Shown here piece after piece: positions 34,492-42,528 of a DNA stretch of 64,000 bases. The notes under the pieces are model-generated. The model was not told the origin of the DNA. It did no database searches and worked only from the letters and a program-made list of their open reading frames with translations. The position numbers and the translations under genes are program-made. Source of the DNA: CAVXEH01 sp963805305 (GTDB taxonomy: Bacteria > Chloroflexota > Limnocylindria > QHBO01); the NCBI GenBank assembly GCA_963805305.1, contig CAWDTM010000008.1, positions 496,001-560,000 of the forward strand, in the 5' to 3' direction. The stretch's first letter is position 1. Each line of letters opens with the position of its first letter.

Positions 34492-34978
34492 ACGCCTCGC
34501 GGTCGCCCGCATCATCGGCGCCAAGGGGCTTGCCGGTGCCGTGAAGGTCGAGCCGCTCACCGACTGGCCGGAGCACCTCGACGTCGATGCCGAGGTGTAT
34601 CTCGAGGGGGAGGAGCAGCCGCGGCGGATACGCCGATCAGAGCGTGGCGGTCGCGTTCCGGCCCTGGTGCTCGACGGAATCGCGTCGAGGGAGGCCGCGG
34701 AGGCCGTCATCGGACAGTACCTCGAGGTCGTTCCGCGCGTGCTCCCGGAGGGTCAGTATTACTGGCATCAGCTCGAGGGCCTGGAGGTGCGGGACGAGGC
34801 GGGCAGCGCGCTGGGGATCGTGCGCGAAGTGTTCCGCGCCGGCGAAGCCGAGGTCTACGTCATCGAGCGCCCCGGGGGCGGCGAGCTGCTCATCCCCGCC
34901 ATCCGGGAGGTCGTCCGCTCCATCGATCTGGACGCACGGTGCATGATCGTTCGGTACGAGGTCGAGGAGACCGGCTGA
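34484..34978 (+). CDS. rimM: Ribosome maturation factor RimM (non-standard start)
   Basis: RimM binds S19 and helps 30S head assembly. The conserved N-terminal strand (RLAVARIIGAKGLAGAVKVEPLTD) and the C-terminal PRC-barrel (YYWHQLEGLEV, LLIPAIREVV) are present, followed by trmD as usual. The frame opens after a TGA at 34436 and contains no ATG, GTG or TTG until GTG 34541, which would cut off the conserved first strand. The coordinate here uses an ACG at 34484 that stands 10 nt after CTGGAG; a +1 frameshift from khpA, another rare start, or a sequence error are alternatives. From GTG the product has 145 residues. Confidence 0.75.
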   Translation, partial: TTERLAVARIIGAKGLAGAVKVEPLTDWPEHLDVDAEVYLEGEEQPRRIRRSERGGRVPALVLDGIASREAAEAVIGQYLEVVPRVLPEGQYYWHQLEGLEVRDEAGSALGIVREVFRAGEAEVYVIERPGGGELLIPAIREVVRSIDLDARCMIVRYEVEETG

Positions 34979-34983
34979 ACCCG

Positions 34984-35709
34984 ATGCGAATCGACGTCGT
35001 CACCCTGTTTCCCGAGCTGTTCGTCACGCCACTCGAGACCAGCGTGATCGGCCGCGCCCGCGAGCGCGGCCTCCTCGACGTTGCGCTGCACGACCTCCGC
35101 GAGCACGGCCTCGGCCGCCATCGGTCCGTCGACGACTACCCGTACGGCGGCGGCGCGGGCATGGTGCTGCGACCGGAGCCGCTGTTCGCCGCCATCGAGC
35201 CGCTGAGGGCGTCCGGTGCCACGGTCGTGCTCCTCGACCCCGCAGGGGAGCGCCTCAACGACGCCCTCGCTCGCGAGCTCGCCCATGTGTCGCACCTTGC
35301 GCTGGTGTGCGGCCGATACGAGGGTGTTGACGAGCGCGCCCGGGGGCTCGCCGATCGCGAGGTGAGCATCGGGGACTACGTCCTCACCGGGGGCGAGCTC
35401 CCCGCGCTGGTCCTCATCGATGCCGTGGTGCGCCTTGTGCCCGGTGTGATCGAGGCCGAGTCCCACGAGGAGGACTCGTTCGCAACCGGGCTCCTCGAAC
35501 ACCCGCAGTACACCAGGCCGGAGGAGTTTCGCGGGCTGCGGGTCCCGCCCGTCCTCCTCTCGGGGGACCACGGCGCGGTTCGTCGCTGGCGTCGGGCGGA
35601 GGCGCTACGACGCACCCGGGAGCGACGTCCGGACCTGCTCGACCGCGCCCCGTTGACCCCCGCGGACCGCGATCAGCTGAGGCGGGAGCGGTCGGAGGAC
35701 GGTGAGTGA
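34984..35709 (+). CDS. trmD: tRNA (guanine(37)-N1)-methyltransferase TrmD
   Basis: 241 residues, a SPOUT-knot enzyme. IDVVTLFPELF at the N-terminus, DDYPYGGGAGMVLRPEP, LVCGRYEGVDER and the knot segment EVSIGDYVLTGGELPALVLIDA are all intact. The ATG at 34984 is preferred over an upstream ATG (34939) inside rimM because it begins exactly at the conserved MRIDVVTLFP. Confidence 0.96.
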   Translation: MRIDVVTLFPELFVTPLETSVIGRARERGLLDVALHDLREHGLGRHRSVDDYPYGGGAGMVLRPEPLFAAIEPLRASGATVVLLDPAGERLNDALARELAHVSHLALVCGRYEGVDERARGLADREVSIGDYVLTGGELPALVLIDAVVRLVPGVIEAESHEEDSFATGLLEHPQYTRPEEFRGLRVPPVLLSGDHGAVRRWRRAEALRRTRERRPDLLDRAPLTPADRDQLRRERSEDGE

Positions 35710-35715
35710 CCGCGC

Positions 35716-35745
35716 TTGCCCGGCGCAAGGGGCCGCTGCTATACT
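35716..35745 (+). promoter_or_regulatory. Promoter of rplS
   Basis: TTGCCC (35716-35721), 18-nt spacer, TATACT (35740-35745) in the extended context TGCTATACTCCG. It gives a leader of about 100 nt before the rplS ATG, so rplS can be made independently of trmD. Confidence 0.65.
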
Positions 35746-35849
35746 CCGCCGGTCGCGGCCGCTGCAGGCGGTCGCGTTTGTGTGTCGCATCGCGCGCGCC
35801 CGCATCCGATAAGCCGTGGCGCATTCCGCAGTAACGAGGACTCCCGACA

Positions 35850-36200
35850 ATGAACGCCATCGCCGATCTCGAGCGCGAGCAGCTTCGCACCGACCTGCCG
35901 GCCATCGCCCCCGGTGACACGGTCCGCGTCTCGGTCAAGGTCGTTGAGGGCAACCGCGAGCGGGTGCAGGTCTTCGAGGGAACCGTCATGCGCATGCGCG
36001 GCGGCGGCCTGAACCAGTCGATCACGGTTCGCCGCATCGCGAGCGGCGTGGGAGTGGAGCGGACCTTCATGATCCACGCGCCGCGCGTCGAGAGGATCGA
36101 GGTGGTTCGACATGGCGTGGCCCGGCGCAAGCAGCTCACCTTCCTGCGACGCCGCGTCGGCAAGGCCGCCACGCTTCGGGAGCGGCGCGTCAACAGCTGA
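35850..36200 (+). CDS. rplS: 50S ribosomal protein L19
   Basis: 116 residues. DTVRVSVKVVEGNRERVQVFEGTV and SITVRRIASGVGVERTFMIHAPRV match the L19 core, located at the 30S-50S interface. It is preceded by its own promoter and follows trmD, the usual partner. Confidence 0.96.
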   Translation: MNAIADLEREQLRTDLPAIAPGDTVRVSVKVVEGNRERVQVFEGTVMRMRGGGLNQSITVRRIASGVGVERTFMIHAPRVERIEVVRHGVARRKQLTFLRRRVGKAATLRERRVNS

Positions 36201-36230
36201 TCGCCGGCCCGCCGGCTCGCGGTCTCAACG

Positions 36231-37013
36231 GTGACGTCGATGGCACGATCCGGACGAAGGATCAGCAGGCCCCGGGATGCCCACATGCGCCACGAGCGTG
36301 AGCTGCGGCTGGCCGGGTTCCGGCGGATCGCCGGCATCGACGAGGTCGGCCGCGGGTCGCTGGCCGGCCCTGTGGTGGCTGCCGCCGTGGTCCTTCCGGA
36401 GCGCCATCGGATCAGGGGCATCCGCGACTCCAAGGTGCTCACCCGTCGCCGCCGCGAAGCGCTGTACGAGCTGATCCTCGATCGCGCCGAGGGGGTCGGG
36501 CTGGGCGTGATGGAGGTCGAGGTGATCGACCGGGTCAACATCCTCCAGGCGACGAAGCTGGCGATGGGGGAGGCCGTTGGCCGCCTCAGCCCGCCACCCG
36601 ACCACCTGATGATCGACGCGCTCAGCCTGCCATACGTGGATCTCCCGCAGCGGCCCATCATCGACGGCGACGCCATCAGTGCCTCGATCGCTGCGGCCAG
36701 CATCGTTGCCAAGGTGACGCGTGACCGGATCTGCGCGGAGTACGACGCTCGGTATCCCGCGTACGGATTCGCGGTGAACAAGGGCTACGGGACCCGTCGC
36801 CATTACGACGCGCTCATGGCCGAAGGCCCGTGTGCCTGGCACCGCAGAACTTTCGCTCCGGTGCGCATGCTGCTCGCCGGCACGCAGCTTCCCCTCGACC
36901 TCATCTTCGACGATCTCGCCCTGCTGAGCGAGGAGGAGATCGAGCCGGCCGACGACCCTGCCGATTTCGAGGGCGCGGACGTTCGGGAGGTCGTCGTCGC
37001 TCGCTCCTCCTGA
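36231..37013 (+). CDS. rnhB: Ribonuclease HII
   Basis: 260 residues from GTG 36231 (ATG at 36240 or 36285 are alternatives). It cleaves RNA in RNA/DNA hybrids and removes single ribonucleotides. GIDEVGRGSLAGPVVAAAV carries the first catalytic Asp-Glu pair, DSKVLTRRRREALYELI follows, then SIAAASIVAKVTRD and GYGTRRHYDAL. The C-terminus is about 45 residues longer than the core and rich in Asp and Glu. Confidence 0.93.
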   Translation: MTSMARSGRRISRPRDAHMRHERELRLAGFRRIAGIDEVGRGSLAGPVVAAAVVLPERHRIRGIRDSKVLTRRRREALYELILDRAEGVGLGVMEVEVIDRVNILQATKLAMGEAVGRLSPPPDHLMIDALSLPYVDLPQRPIIDGDAISASIAAASIVAKVTRDRICAEYDARYPAYGFAVNKGYGTRRHYDALMAEGPCAWHRRTFAPVRMLLAGTQLPLDLIFDDLALLSEEEIEPADDPADFEGADVREVVVARSS

Positions 37014-37055
37014 CCCATCGGCCGCATCTGCTCGCCTTCGCGAAGGAGGCATGGC

Positions 37056-37421
37056 ATGTCCAATCGGCGCCATCAGCTCGGCAGGGATGCGGAGGCCGCC
37101 GTGGCACACGGCCTCGAGGCGTCCGGCTGGCGAATCCTGGCCCGTCGATGGCGGGTCCGAGAAGGTGAGATCGACCTCGTCTGCCTCGACCCGTCAGGCG
37201 TCCTGGTCGCGGTCGAGGTTCGCGCGCGGAGCTCCGCACGCGCGGGCCACCCCGCCGAATCGTTGCAGGCCGACCATCTCGGACGCCTGCGCCGGGCGCT
37301 GGCGAGGTATGGCTCCCTTGAGCCGGTGGGTCACCGGGGCCTGCGCATCGACCTCGTCACGGTGGAGCTGGCGGCGGGCCGATGGCGTGCCGTGCGCATG
37401 GCGGGTGTCGACGGATGGTGA
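37056..37421 (+). CDS. yraN: UPF0102 (YraN) nuclease-fold protein
   Basis: 121 residues. GRDAEAAVAHGLEASGWRILARRWR and GEIDLVCLD..VLVAVEVRARSS show the restriction-endonuclease-like fold of the YraN family (E, D, ExK-like; here the usual VEVKxR reads VEVRAR, so the Lys is Arg). It normally follows rnhB, as here. Biochemical role not established. Confidence 0.9.
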   Translation: MSNRRHQLGRDAEAAVAHGLEASGWRILARRWRVREGEIDLVCLDPSGVLVAVEVRARSSARAGHPAESLQADHLGRLRRALARYGSLEPVGHRGLRIDLVTVELAAGRWRAVRMAGVDGW

Positions 37422-37427
37422 AGCGGC

Positions 37428-38528
37428 TCAGCCGCCCAGCAGCGCCTGGAGGGCGAGGATCGACGCGACATACGGGCGGCTGACGGGCAGGATGCCGTGC
37501 ACGTCGACTGATCGCTGGCCCTGGTAATACGCGGCGAGGGCGAGGCTGCGGCTGTCGCGGTATCGCCCGAGGTAGTGTGCCAGGAGGGCCACCCCGGCCC
37601 GGATGTTCTGCCGGGTGTCTCCCAGGCGAACGGAGGCGTGGAGGATGGAACCGGCGATCCAGTCCCCCGTGGCGGGCAGCAGCTGCATGACGCCGACCGC
37701 GCCTGCGCTGCTCACCACGTTCTGCTGCCAGCCTGATTCCTGCCAGGCGACGGCGAGGGCGAGAGCCGGCAGCACGCCAGCATCGCGTGCCTCGGCGACG
37801 ATGAGGTCCCGAACCGCGGTGCGGGCTGCCATCCGACGGGCGACGTCCGCCGGCAGGTTCGCCGTTGCGGTGCGCGCGGTCGCCGGCGCCTGGCGGTGGT
37901 CGGGAATGCGCAGCACCTCGCCGACGCGGATGTAGCTCGCATCGGCAAGGTGGTTGAGCGCGACGATGGCGGCGATGCTCGTCCTGTACTGCGCGGCGAT
38001 CACCGTCAGGTTCTCGCCCGGTGCGACGCGGTGCGTGACGATGGCCGGCGACGGCGCAACCTTCGGGGCGCTGGCCGGCGCGCGTGCGGCCGGTACGAGG
38101 AGTCGCTGGCCCGCAAGGATCCGGTTGGGGTTGGTGATGCCGTTGAGCCGGACGATGGCGTCGACGGTGGTCCCGTAAAGCTGCGCGATGCCGGTCAGCT
38201 GCTCGCCGACGCGGACGAGGTGCACGCGCGGCGATGTGCCCGCGGCGGTCGTGGCCTTCCCGCCCGCGGCGGATGGAGGGCCGGCCCCGGCGTCGACGAC
38301 GAGCCGCTGGCCCGCGTAGATGCGGTTCGGGTCGCTCAGGCCGTTCAGCGCCACGAGCCGCGCGACGCTGGTCCGATGCCGCAGGGCGATCCCGCTGAGC
38401 GTGTCGCCGTTCCGGACGACGACCGTGGGTTCGGCCGCGCGGGTGGCGGGTACCAGCTGCGATGCGCCGACGAGCGCAAGGGCGAGAACGCCCGCGGCGG
38501 TGGCCAGGGCGACCATTCGGCCGTGCAT
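37428..38528 (-). CDS. Secreted LysM-repeat lytic transglycosylase
   Basis: 366 residues. The start at 38528 is supported by CGGAGGATCG just upstream; a longer frame to 38705 lacks one. A signal peptide (about 1-33) leads into three LysM peptidoglycan-binding repeats (about 36-80, 97-140, 156-200: NGDTLSGIALRH, VGEQLTGIAQLYG, PGENLTVIAAQY). The C-terminal SLT domain has AVAWQESGW (catalytic Glu) and SSAGAVGVMQLLPATG. It would cut the glycan strands of peptidoglycan. It lies on the - strand between yraN and rpsB with its own leader. Confidence 0.9.
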   Translation of the reverse strand: MHGRMVALATAAGVLALALVGASQLVPATRAAEPTVVVRNGDTLSGIALRHRTSVARLVALNGLSDPNRIYAGQRLVVDAGAGPPSAAGGKATTAAGTSPRVHLVRVGEQLTGIAQLYGTTVDAIVRLNGITNPNRILAGQRLLVPAARAPASAPKVAPSPAIVTHRVAPGENLTVIAAQYRTSIAAIVALNHLADASYIRVGEVLRIPDHRQAPATARTATANLPADVARRMAARTAVRDLIVAEARDAGVLPALALAVAWQESGWQQNVVSSAGAVGVMQLLPATGDWIAGSILHASVRLGDTRQNIRAGVALLAHYLGRYRDSRSLALAAYYQGQRSVDVHGILPVSRPYVASILALQALLGG

Positions 38529-38592
38529 CGATCCTCCGGGTATGCGTGGGTCGGTGCCCCGATGCTCTCCGGTGCCACGGCGACGGTCAAAG

Positions 38593-38625
38593 GTACGAAG
38601 GGGAGGGGTGCCGGTACCTTCGTAC
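38593..38625. repeat. Inverted repeat in the LysM leader
   Basis: GTACGAAGG (38593-38601) and CCTTCGTAC (38617-38625) form a perfect 9-bp stem with a 15-nt loop. A partial third copy (GGTAC) follows. It lies 65-100 nt upstream of the LysM start on the - strand, so it may be a leader hairpin or an operator. Confidence 0.5.
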
Positions 38626-38717
38626 GGGTACGGTGCCTTCTTGTGGCATCCGGTGAGCCTCGCCTGCACGTGCCGCGAGCGACAGACCGGCACGGTGGGG
38701 TTCAAGGGTGCCCGTGC

Positions 38718-38723
38718 TATACT
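38718..38723 (+). promoter_or_regulatory. -10 element of rpsB
   Basis: TATACT in the extended context TGCTATACTCC. The -35 region is GC-rich without a good hexamer. The resulting leader is about 155 nt long, room for S2-type autoregulation. Confidence 0.6.
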
Positions 38724-38884
38724 CCCGGCCGGCTCCGCGCCCGTGCGGCCGACGCACCGTGCGGTAGCCGACCCGTCCCATCACACACGCTCGTCGATTC
38801 GCTGGATCGAGGTGCCCGTCGCCGGCCGCGACGGGTCGATCCTCCGGAGATGACCACGGGCGGAGGAACAACCGGAGGAATCTC

Positions 38885-39832
38885 ATGACGGCCACCAGCA
38901 TGAAGCAGCTGCTGGAGGCGGGCGTCCACTTCGGACACCAGACCCGCCGCTGGAATCCCAAGATGCGCGAGTTCATCTTTGCCGAGCGCAACGGGATCCA
39001 TATCATCGACCTTGCCCAGACCGTCAGCCGCCTCGACGCCGCGCTCGAGTTCGTGCGCAACACGATCCGGCACGGTGACAGCGTCCTGTTCGTGGGCACC
39101 AAGAAGCAGGCCCAGGAGGCGATCGCCTTCGAGGCGCAGCGCTCCAGCCAGCACTACGTGAACACGCGCTGGCTCGGCGGCATGCTCACCAACTTCACGA
39201 CGATCAAGCGCCGAATCCAGCGCCTCGAGGCCCTGGAGGCGCGGCGAGACTCCGGCGAGTTCGAGCGTCTCACGAAGAAGGAGGCCTCGAAGCTCACCGA
39301 GGAGATCGCTCGGCTCAACAACGCCCTCGGCGGAATCCGCCGAATGCGGCGTCTTCCCGGCGCCGTCTTCATCGTGGATCCCCACCGCGAGACGATCGCC
39401 GTGGCCGAGGCGCGACGCCTCGAGATCCCGATCGTGGCCATGACCGACACGAACTGCGACCCGGACCTCATCGACTGGGTGATCCCGGCCAACGACGACG
39501 CCATCCGCTCCGTCAAGCTCATTGCCTCCAGGGTGGCCGATGCGGTCCTCGAGGCGCAGAGCGAGCGACAGGCCCAGCTCGACGAGGAGTTCGAGCAGGC
39601 GGAGGCGCTGCCCCCCGTCGATGAGACCACGCTCGCCGATGAGCCGAACTACAGCGCGGCGCTCGCCGCCGGCGAGGCGCTCGTGTTCGAGCCCGAGCCG
39701 GAGGAGGACGAGGACGAAGAGCGTCGAGCGCGGGCTCGACGCACGGCTGAGTCCCGTGGCGAGGAGTCAGAGGACGACGAGTCCGGTGAGGAAGCTGAGG
39801 AAAAGAGCGACTCGGATAGCGAGTCAGCGTAG
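38885..39832 (+). CDS. rpsB: 30S ribosomal protein S2 with acidic C-terminal tail
   Basis: 315 residues. The N-terminal MKQLLEAGVHFGHQTRRWNPKM, IHIIDLAQT, TRWLGGMLTNF and AVFIVDPHRE blocks define S2. Beyond about residue 245 there is a roughly 65-residue tail dominated by Glu, Asp, Ser and Arg, longer than in most bacteria. The gene begins a run continuing through tsf, pyrH and frr. Confidence 0.96.
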   Translation: MTATSMKQLLEAGVHFGHQTRRWNPKMREFIFAERNGIHIIDLAQTVSRLDAALEFVRNTIRHGDSVLFVGTKKQAQEAIAFEAQRSSQHYVNTRWLGGMLTNFTTIKRRIQRLEALEARRDSGEFERLTKKEASKLTEEIARLNNALGGIRRMRRLPGAVFIVDPHRETIAVAEARRLEIPIVAMTDTNCDPDLIDWVIPANDDAIRSVKLIASRVADAVLEAQSERQAQLDEEFEQAEALPPVDETTLADEPNYSAALAAGEALVFEPEPEEDEDEERRARARRTAESRGEESEDDESGEEAEEKSDSDSESA

Positions 39833-39892
39833 GTCCGCAAGCGTGCCCGTGTTGGTGAAGGACCGCACGGGCGAAGTCCCAGGAAGGAACAG

Positions 39893-40501
39893 ATGACCAC
39901 GACCATCATCAAGGCGGAGGATGTCAAGCAGCTCCGCGAACTGACCGGCGCCGGAATCATGGACTGCAAGCGCGCGCTGACGGACAGTGGCGGCAACCTC
40001 GAGCAGGCCACGGCGTGGCTGCGGGAGAAGGGGCTCTCCACCGCCGCGAAGAAGGCTGACCGCGAGGCCCGAGAAGGCATCGTGACCAGCTACATCCACC
40101 ACGGCAGCCGCCTCGGCGTCCTGCTTGAGCTCAACTGCGAGACGGACTTCGTCGCACGAACCGAGGATTTCCAGCAGCTCGCCCGCGACCTCGCCCTGGC
40201 CGTGGCCGGCCACAACCCGGCGTACGTCTCGCGTGAGGCCGTGCCCGCCGAGGTGCTCGACGCGCTTCGCAAGGACTTCGCCGCCGAGGCAGAGGCCGAA
40301 GGCAAGCAGGGGAACGTGGTCCCCATGATCGTCGACGGAAAGCTCAACAAGTGGTACGAGACAGCCTGCCTCGTCGACCTTCCGTATCGCGACACCGACC
40401 GGAAGATCGGGGACCTGATCACCGAGAAGATCGCCCTGCTCGGCGAGAACATCAAGGTGGCTCGCTTCGCCCGCATGGCGGTTGGCGAGAACGCGGATTG
40501 A
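39893..40501 (+). CDS. tsf: Elongation factor Ts (short form)
   Basis: 202 residues, close to the Thermus/chloroplast short type rather than the 280-residue form. N-terminal UBA-like part (VKQLRELTGAGIMDCKRAL), then the core TDFVAR block (ELNCETDFVARTEDF) that inserts into EF-Tu. The coil region is short. AAGGAACAG precedes the ATG. Confidence 0.95.
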   Translation: MTTTIIKAEDVKQLRELTGAGIMDCKRALTDSGGNLEQATAWLREKGLSTAAKKADREAREGIVTSYIHHGSRLGVLLELNCETDFVARTEDFQQLARDLALAVAGHNPAYVSREAVPAEVLDALRKDFAAEAEAEGKQGNVVPMIVDGKLNKWYETACLVDLPYRDTDRKIGDLITEKIALLGENIKVARFARMAVGENAD

Positions 40502-40520
40502 CGGAGGATCGATCGACGGC

Positions 40521-41264
40521 ATGACGGATTCCGCCCCGACCACCGGTCGCTACCACCGGGTACTTCTCAAGCTCTCGGGAGAGGCGCTGATGGGGAGCCG
40601 GCAATACGGGGTGGATCCGGAGATCGCGCGCACCATCGCCATGCAGGTGTCCGAGGCGATTGCCGGCGGGTCCGAGGTCGCGATCGTCGTCGGCGGCGGC
40701 AACATCTTCCGCGGCATGGCGGCAGCGGCGCGCGGCATGGATCGCGCCACCGGCGACTACATGGGGATGCTGGCCACGGTGATGAACGGCCTCGCGCTGC
40801 AGGATGCCCTCGAGCAGGTGGGATGTCCGACGCGGGTCATGAGCGCAATCGCCATGAACGAGATCTGCGAGCCGTACATTCGGCGGCGCGCGATCCGGCA
40901 CCTCGAGCGGGGACGCGTCATCATCCTGGTGGCGGGCACGGGAAACCCGTACTTCACCACCGACACCGCGGCGACACTGCGCGCGGTCGAAATCGGCGCG
41001 GACGTCATCCTCAAGGCGACCCGGGTGGACGGGGTGTACGATGCCGACCCCGAGCTGCACCCCGAGGCGACCCGGTACAGCCAGATCGGCTACACGGATC
41101 TGCTCGCGAACCGGCTCGGCGCGCTGGATGCCACGGCGGTCAGCCTGGCGATGGACAACGAGATGCCGATCGTGGTGTTCGACATGACCCGGGAAGGAAA
41201 CATCGGCCGCGCCATCAGGGGCGAGCAGATCGGGACGCTCATCACAGGGGAGGTGACTCGATGA
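40521..41264 (+). CDS. pyrH: Uridylate kinase
   Basis: 247 residues, a homohexameric amino-acid-kinase-fold enzyme making UDP from UMP. RVLLKLSGEALMG, VVGGGNIFRG, DYMGMLATVMNGLALQDALE and GTGNPYFTTDTAATLRA are all present. The ATG at 40521 follows GGAGG. An ATGA overlap joins it to frr. Confidence 0.96.
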   Translation: MTDSAPTTGRYHRVLLKLSGEALMGSRQYGVDPEIARTIAMQVSEAIAGGSEVAIVVGGGNIFRGMAAAARGMDRATGDYMGMLATVMNGLALQDALEQVGCPTRVMSAIAMNEICEPYIRRRAIRHLERGRVIILVAGTGNPYFTTDTAATLRAVEIGADVILKATRVDGVYDADPELHPEATRYSQIGYTDLLANRLGALDATAVSLAMDNEMPIVVFDMTREGNIGRAIRGEQIGTLITGEVTR

Positions 41265-41818
41265 CCCACGAAGCGGTCCTCGCAGTTGAGCCGAAGATGC
41301 AGCGCGCCGTCGAGGCCATGGAGCGCGACTTCGCGGGAATCCGCACCGGACGAGCGTCGACTGCGCTGGTGGAGCGGATCACCGTGGACTACTACGGGGC
41401 ATCCACGCCGCTGAACCAGCTCGCGGGGATCAGTGTCCCGGATCCGCACCTCATCGTCATCCAGCCCTGGGACCGCTCGGTCCTGTCTGCCATCGAGAAG
41501 GCGATCACCAAGAGCGATATCGGCATCATGCCCAACGTGGATGGGGCCGTCGTCCGCCTCAACGTGCCGCCGCTGACGGAGGAACGCCGCCGGGAGATGG
41601 TCAAGCAGGTGCGGAAGCGCGCGGAGGAGGGACGGGTCGAAGTGCGGCATCACCGCCGCGATGCGGCAGACCAGCTCAAGAAGGCGCTCCGCGAGGGGGA
41701 GATCTCGGAGGACGAGGAGCGCCGCGAGCTCGATGGGCTCCAGCGTGTTCACGACCGGTTCATCGAGATGGTCGATGCTCGGAGTGAGCGCAAGGAAGCC
41801 GACGTGATGGAGGTCTGA
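41261..41818 (+). CDS. frr: Ribosome recycling factor
   Basis: 185 residues, the standard length. FAGIRTGRAS, the YYGASTPLNQLA hinge segment, DIGIMPNVDG and the helical C-terminal block with VRHHRRDA are conserved. It splits post-termination ribosomes with EF-G. Its stop lies just before uppS. Confidence 0.96.
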   Translation: MTHEAVLAVEPKMQRAVEAMERDFAGIRTGRASTALVERITVDYYGASTPLNQLAGISVPDPHLIVIQPWDRSVLSAIEKAITKSDIGIMPNVDGAVVRLNVPPLTEERRREMVKQVRKRAEEGRVEVRHHRRDAADQLKKALREGEISEDEERRELDGLQRVHDRFIEMVDARSERKEADVMEV

Positions 41819-41822
41819 CGTC

Positions 41823-42515
41823 CTGCCTGTCCGTGACCGCCCGCGACATGTCGCGATCATCATGGACGGGAATCGTCGATGGGCGGCGGCCCATGGGCTG
41901 CCCAGCATCGCCGGGCACATGCAGGGCGTCGAGGCGATCAAGCCCATCGTCCGCGTCGCGCCCGAGCGAGGGATCGAGGTCCTCAGCCTCTACGTCTTCA
42001 GCCAGGAGAACTGGCGGCGCACCGAGGAGGAGGTTGCCGCGCTCTTCGCCCTGATCGATGGGGCTGTGCGGCAGAACACGGACGAGCTGATCGGGGAGGG
42101 TGTCGCGGTTCACGTCATCGGGAGGCTCCACGAGGCGCCGGAGGAGATCCAGCGTTCGATCCGAGACGCGGAGGAGCGCACCCGTGGCGGGAGCCGAATG
42201 GCACTGAACATCGCGTTCAACTACTCGGGCCGAACCGAGATCATCGATGCGCTGGAGTCGCTGCAGGCGGCCGGTGTCGCTCCGTCGGCGATCGACGAGG
42301 AGATGGTGGACGCACACCTCTACACCGCGGGTCAGCCCGACGTCGACCTCCTGATCCGCACCGGCGGCGAGCAGCGGACCAGCAACTTCCTGCTCTGGCA
42401 GAGCGCCTACGCCGAGCTCGTCTTCAGCCCGGTACTCTGGCCCGACTTCAGCGAGGTCGACCTCGACGCCGCCCTGGAAGAGTTCGCAAGCCGCCAACGC
42501 CGATTCGGCTCGTAG
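41823..42515 (+). CDS. uppS: Undecaprenyl diphosphate synthase (probable CTG start)
   Basis: Cis-prenyltransferase of about 230 residues making the C55 carrier for cell-wall synthesis. HVAIIMDGNRRWA carries the catalytic Asp; SLYVFSQENWRR, NIAFNYSGR and DLLIRTGGEQRTSNFLLWQ are the other family blocks. The conserved strand HVAII lies before the first ATG (41862). Upstream, in frame, there is no ATG, GTG or TTG back to a TGA at 41805. A CTG at 41823 stands 9 nt after GGAGG and fits as the start. Confidence 0.9.
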   Translation: MPVRDRPRHVAIIMDGNRRWAAAHGLPSIAGHMQGVEAIKPIVRVAPERGIEVLSLYVFSQENWRRTEEEVAALFALIDGAVRQNTDELIGEGVAVHVIGRLHEAPEEIQRSIRDAEERTRGGSRMALNIAFNYSGRTEIIDALESLQAAGVAPSAIDEEMVDAHLYTAGQPDVDLLIRTGGEQRTSNFLLWQSAYAELVFSPVLWPDFSEVDLDAALEEFASRQRRFGS

Positions 42516-42528
42516 CAACGAGGGACCG

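Larger units (their letters stand above)
38529..38884. other. Intergenic region between the LysM gene and rpsB
   Basis: 356 nt without a gene. It contains the leader of the reverse LysM gene (next to 38528), a 9-bp hairpin (38593-38625), the rpsB -10 box (38718-38723) and a 160-nt rpsB leader with GGAGGAAT as ribosome-binding site. I see no known riboswitch fold in either direction. Confidence 0.7.

Noticed and set aside
36205..36218. Short GC hairpin after rplS as terminator
   Set aside because: Only 5 bp with no T-tract.
38529..38720. Possible c-di-AMP (ydaO) riboswitch before the LysM hydrolase
   Set aside because: The conserved ydaO sequence blocks were not found on the reverse strand; only a simple hairpin is visible.
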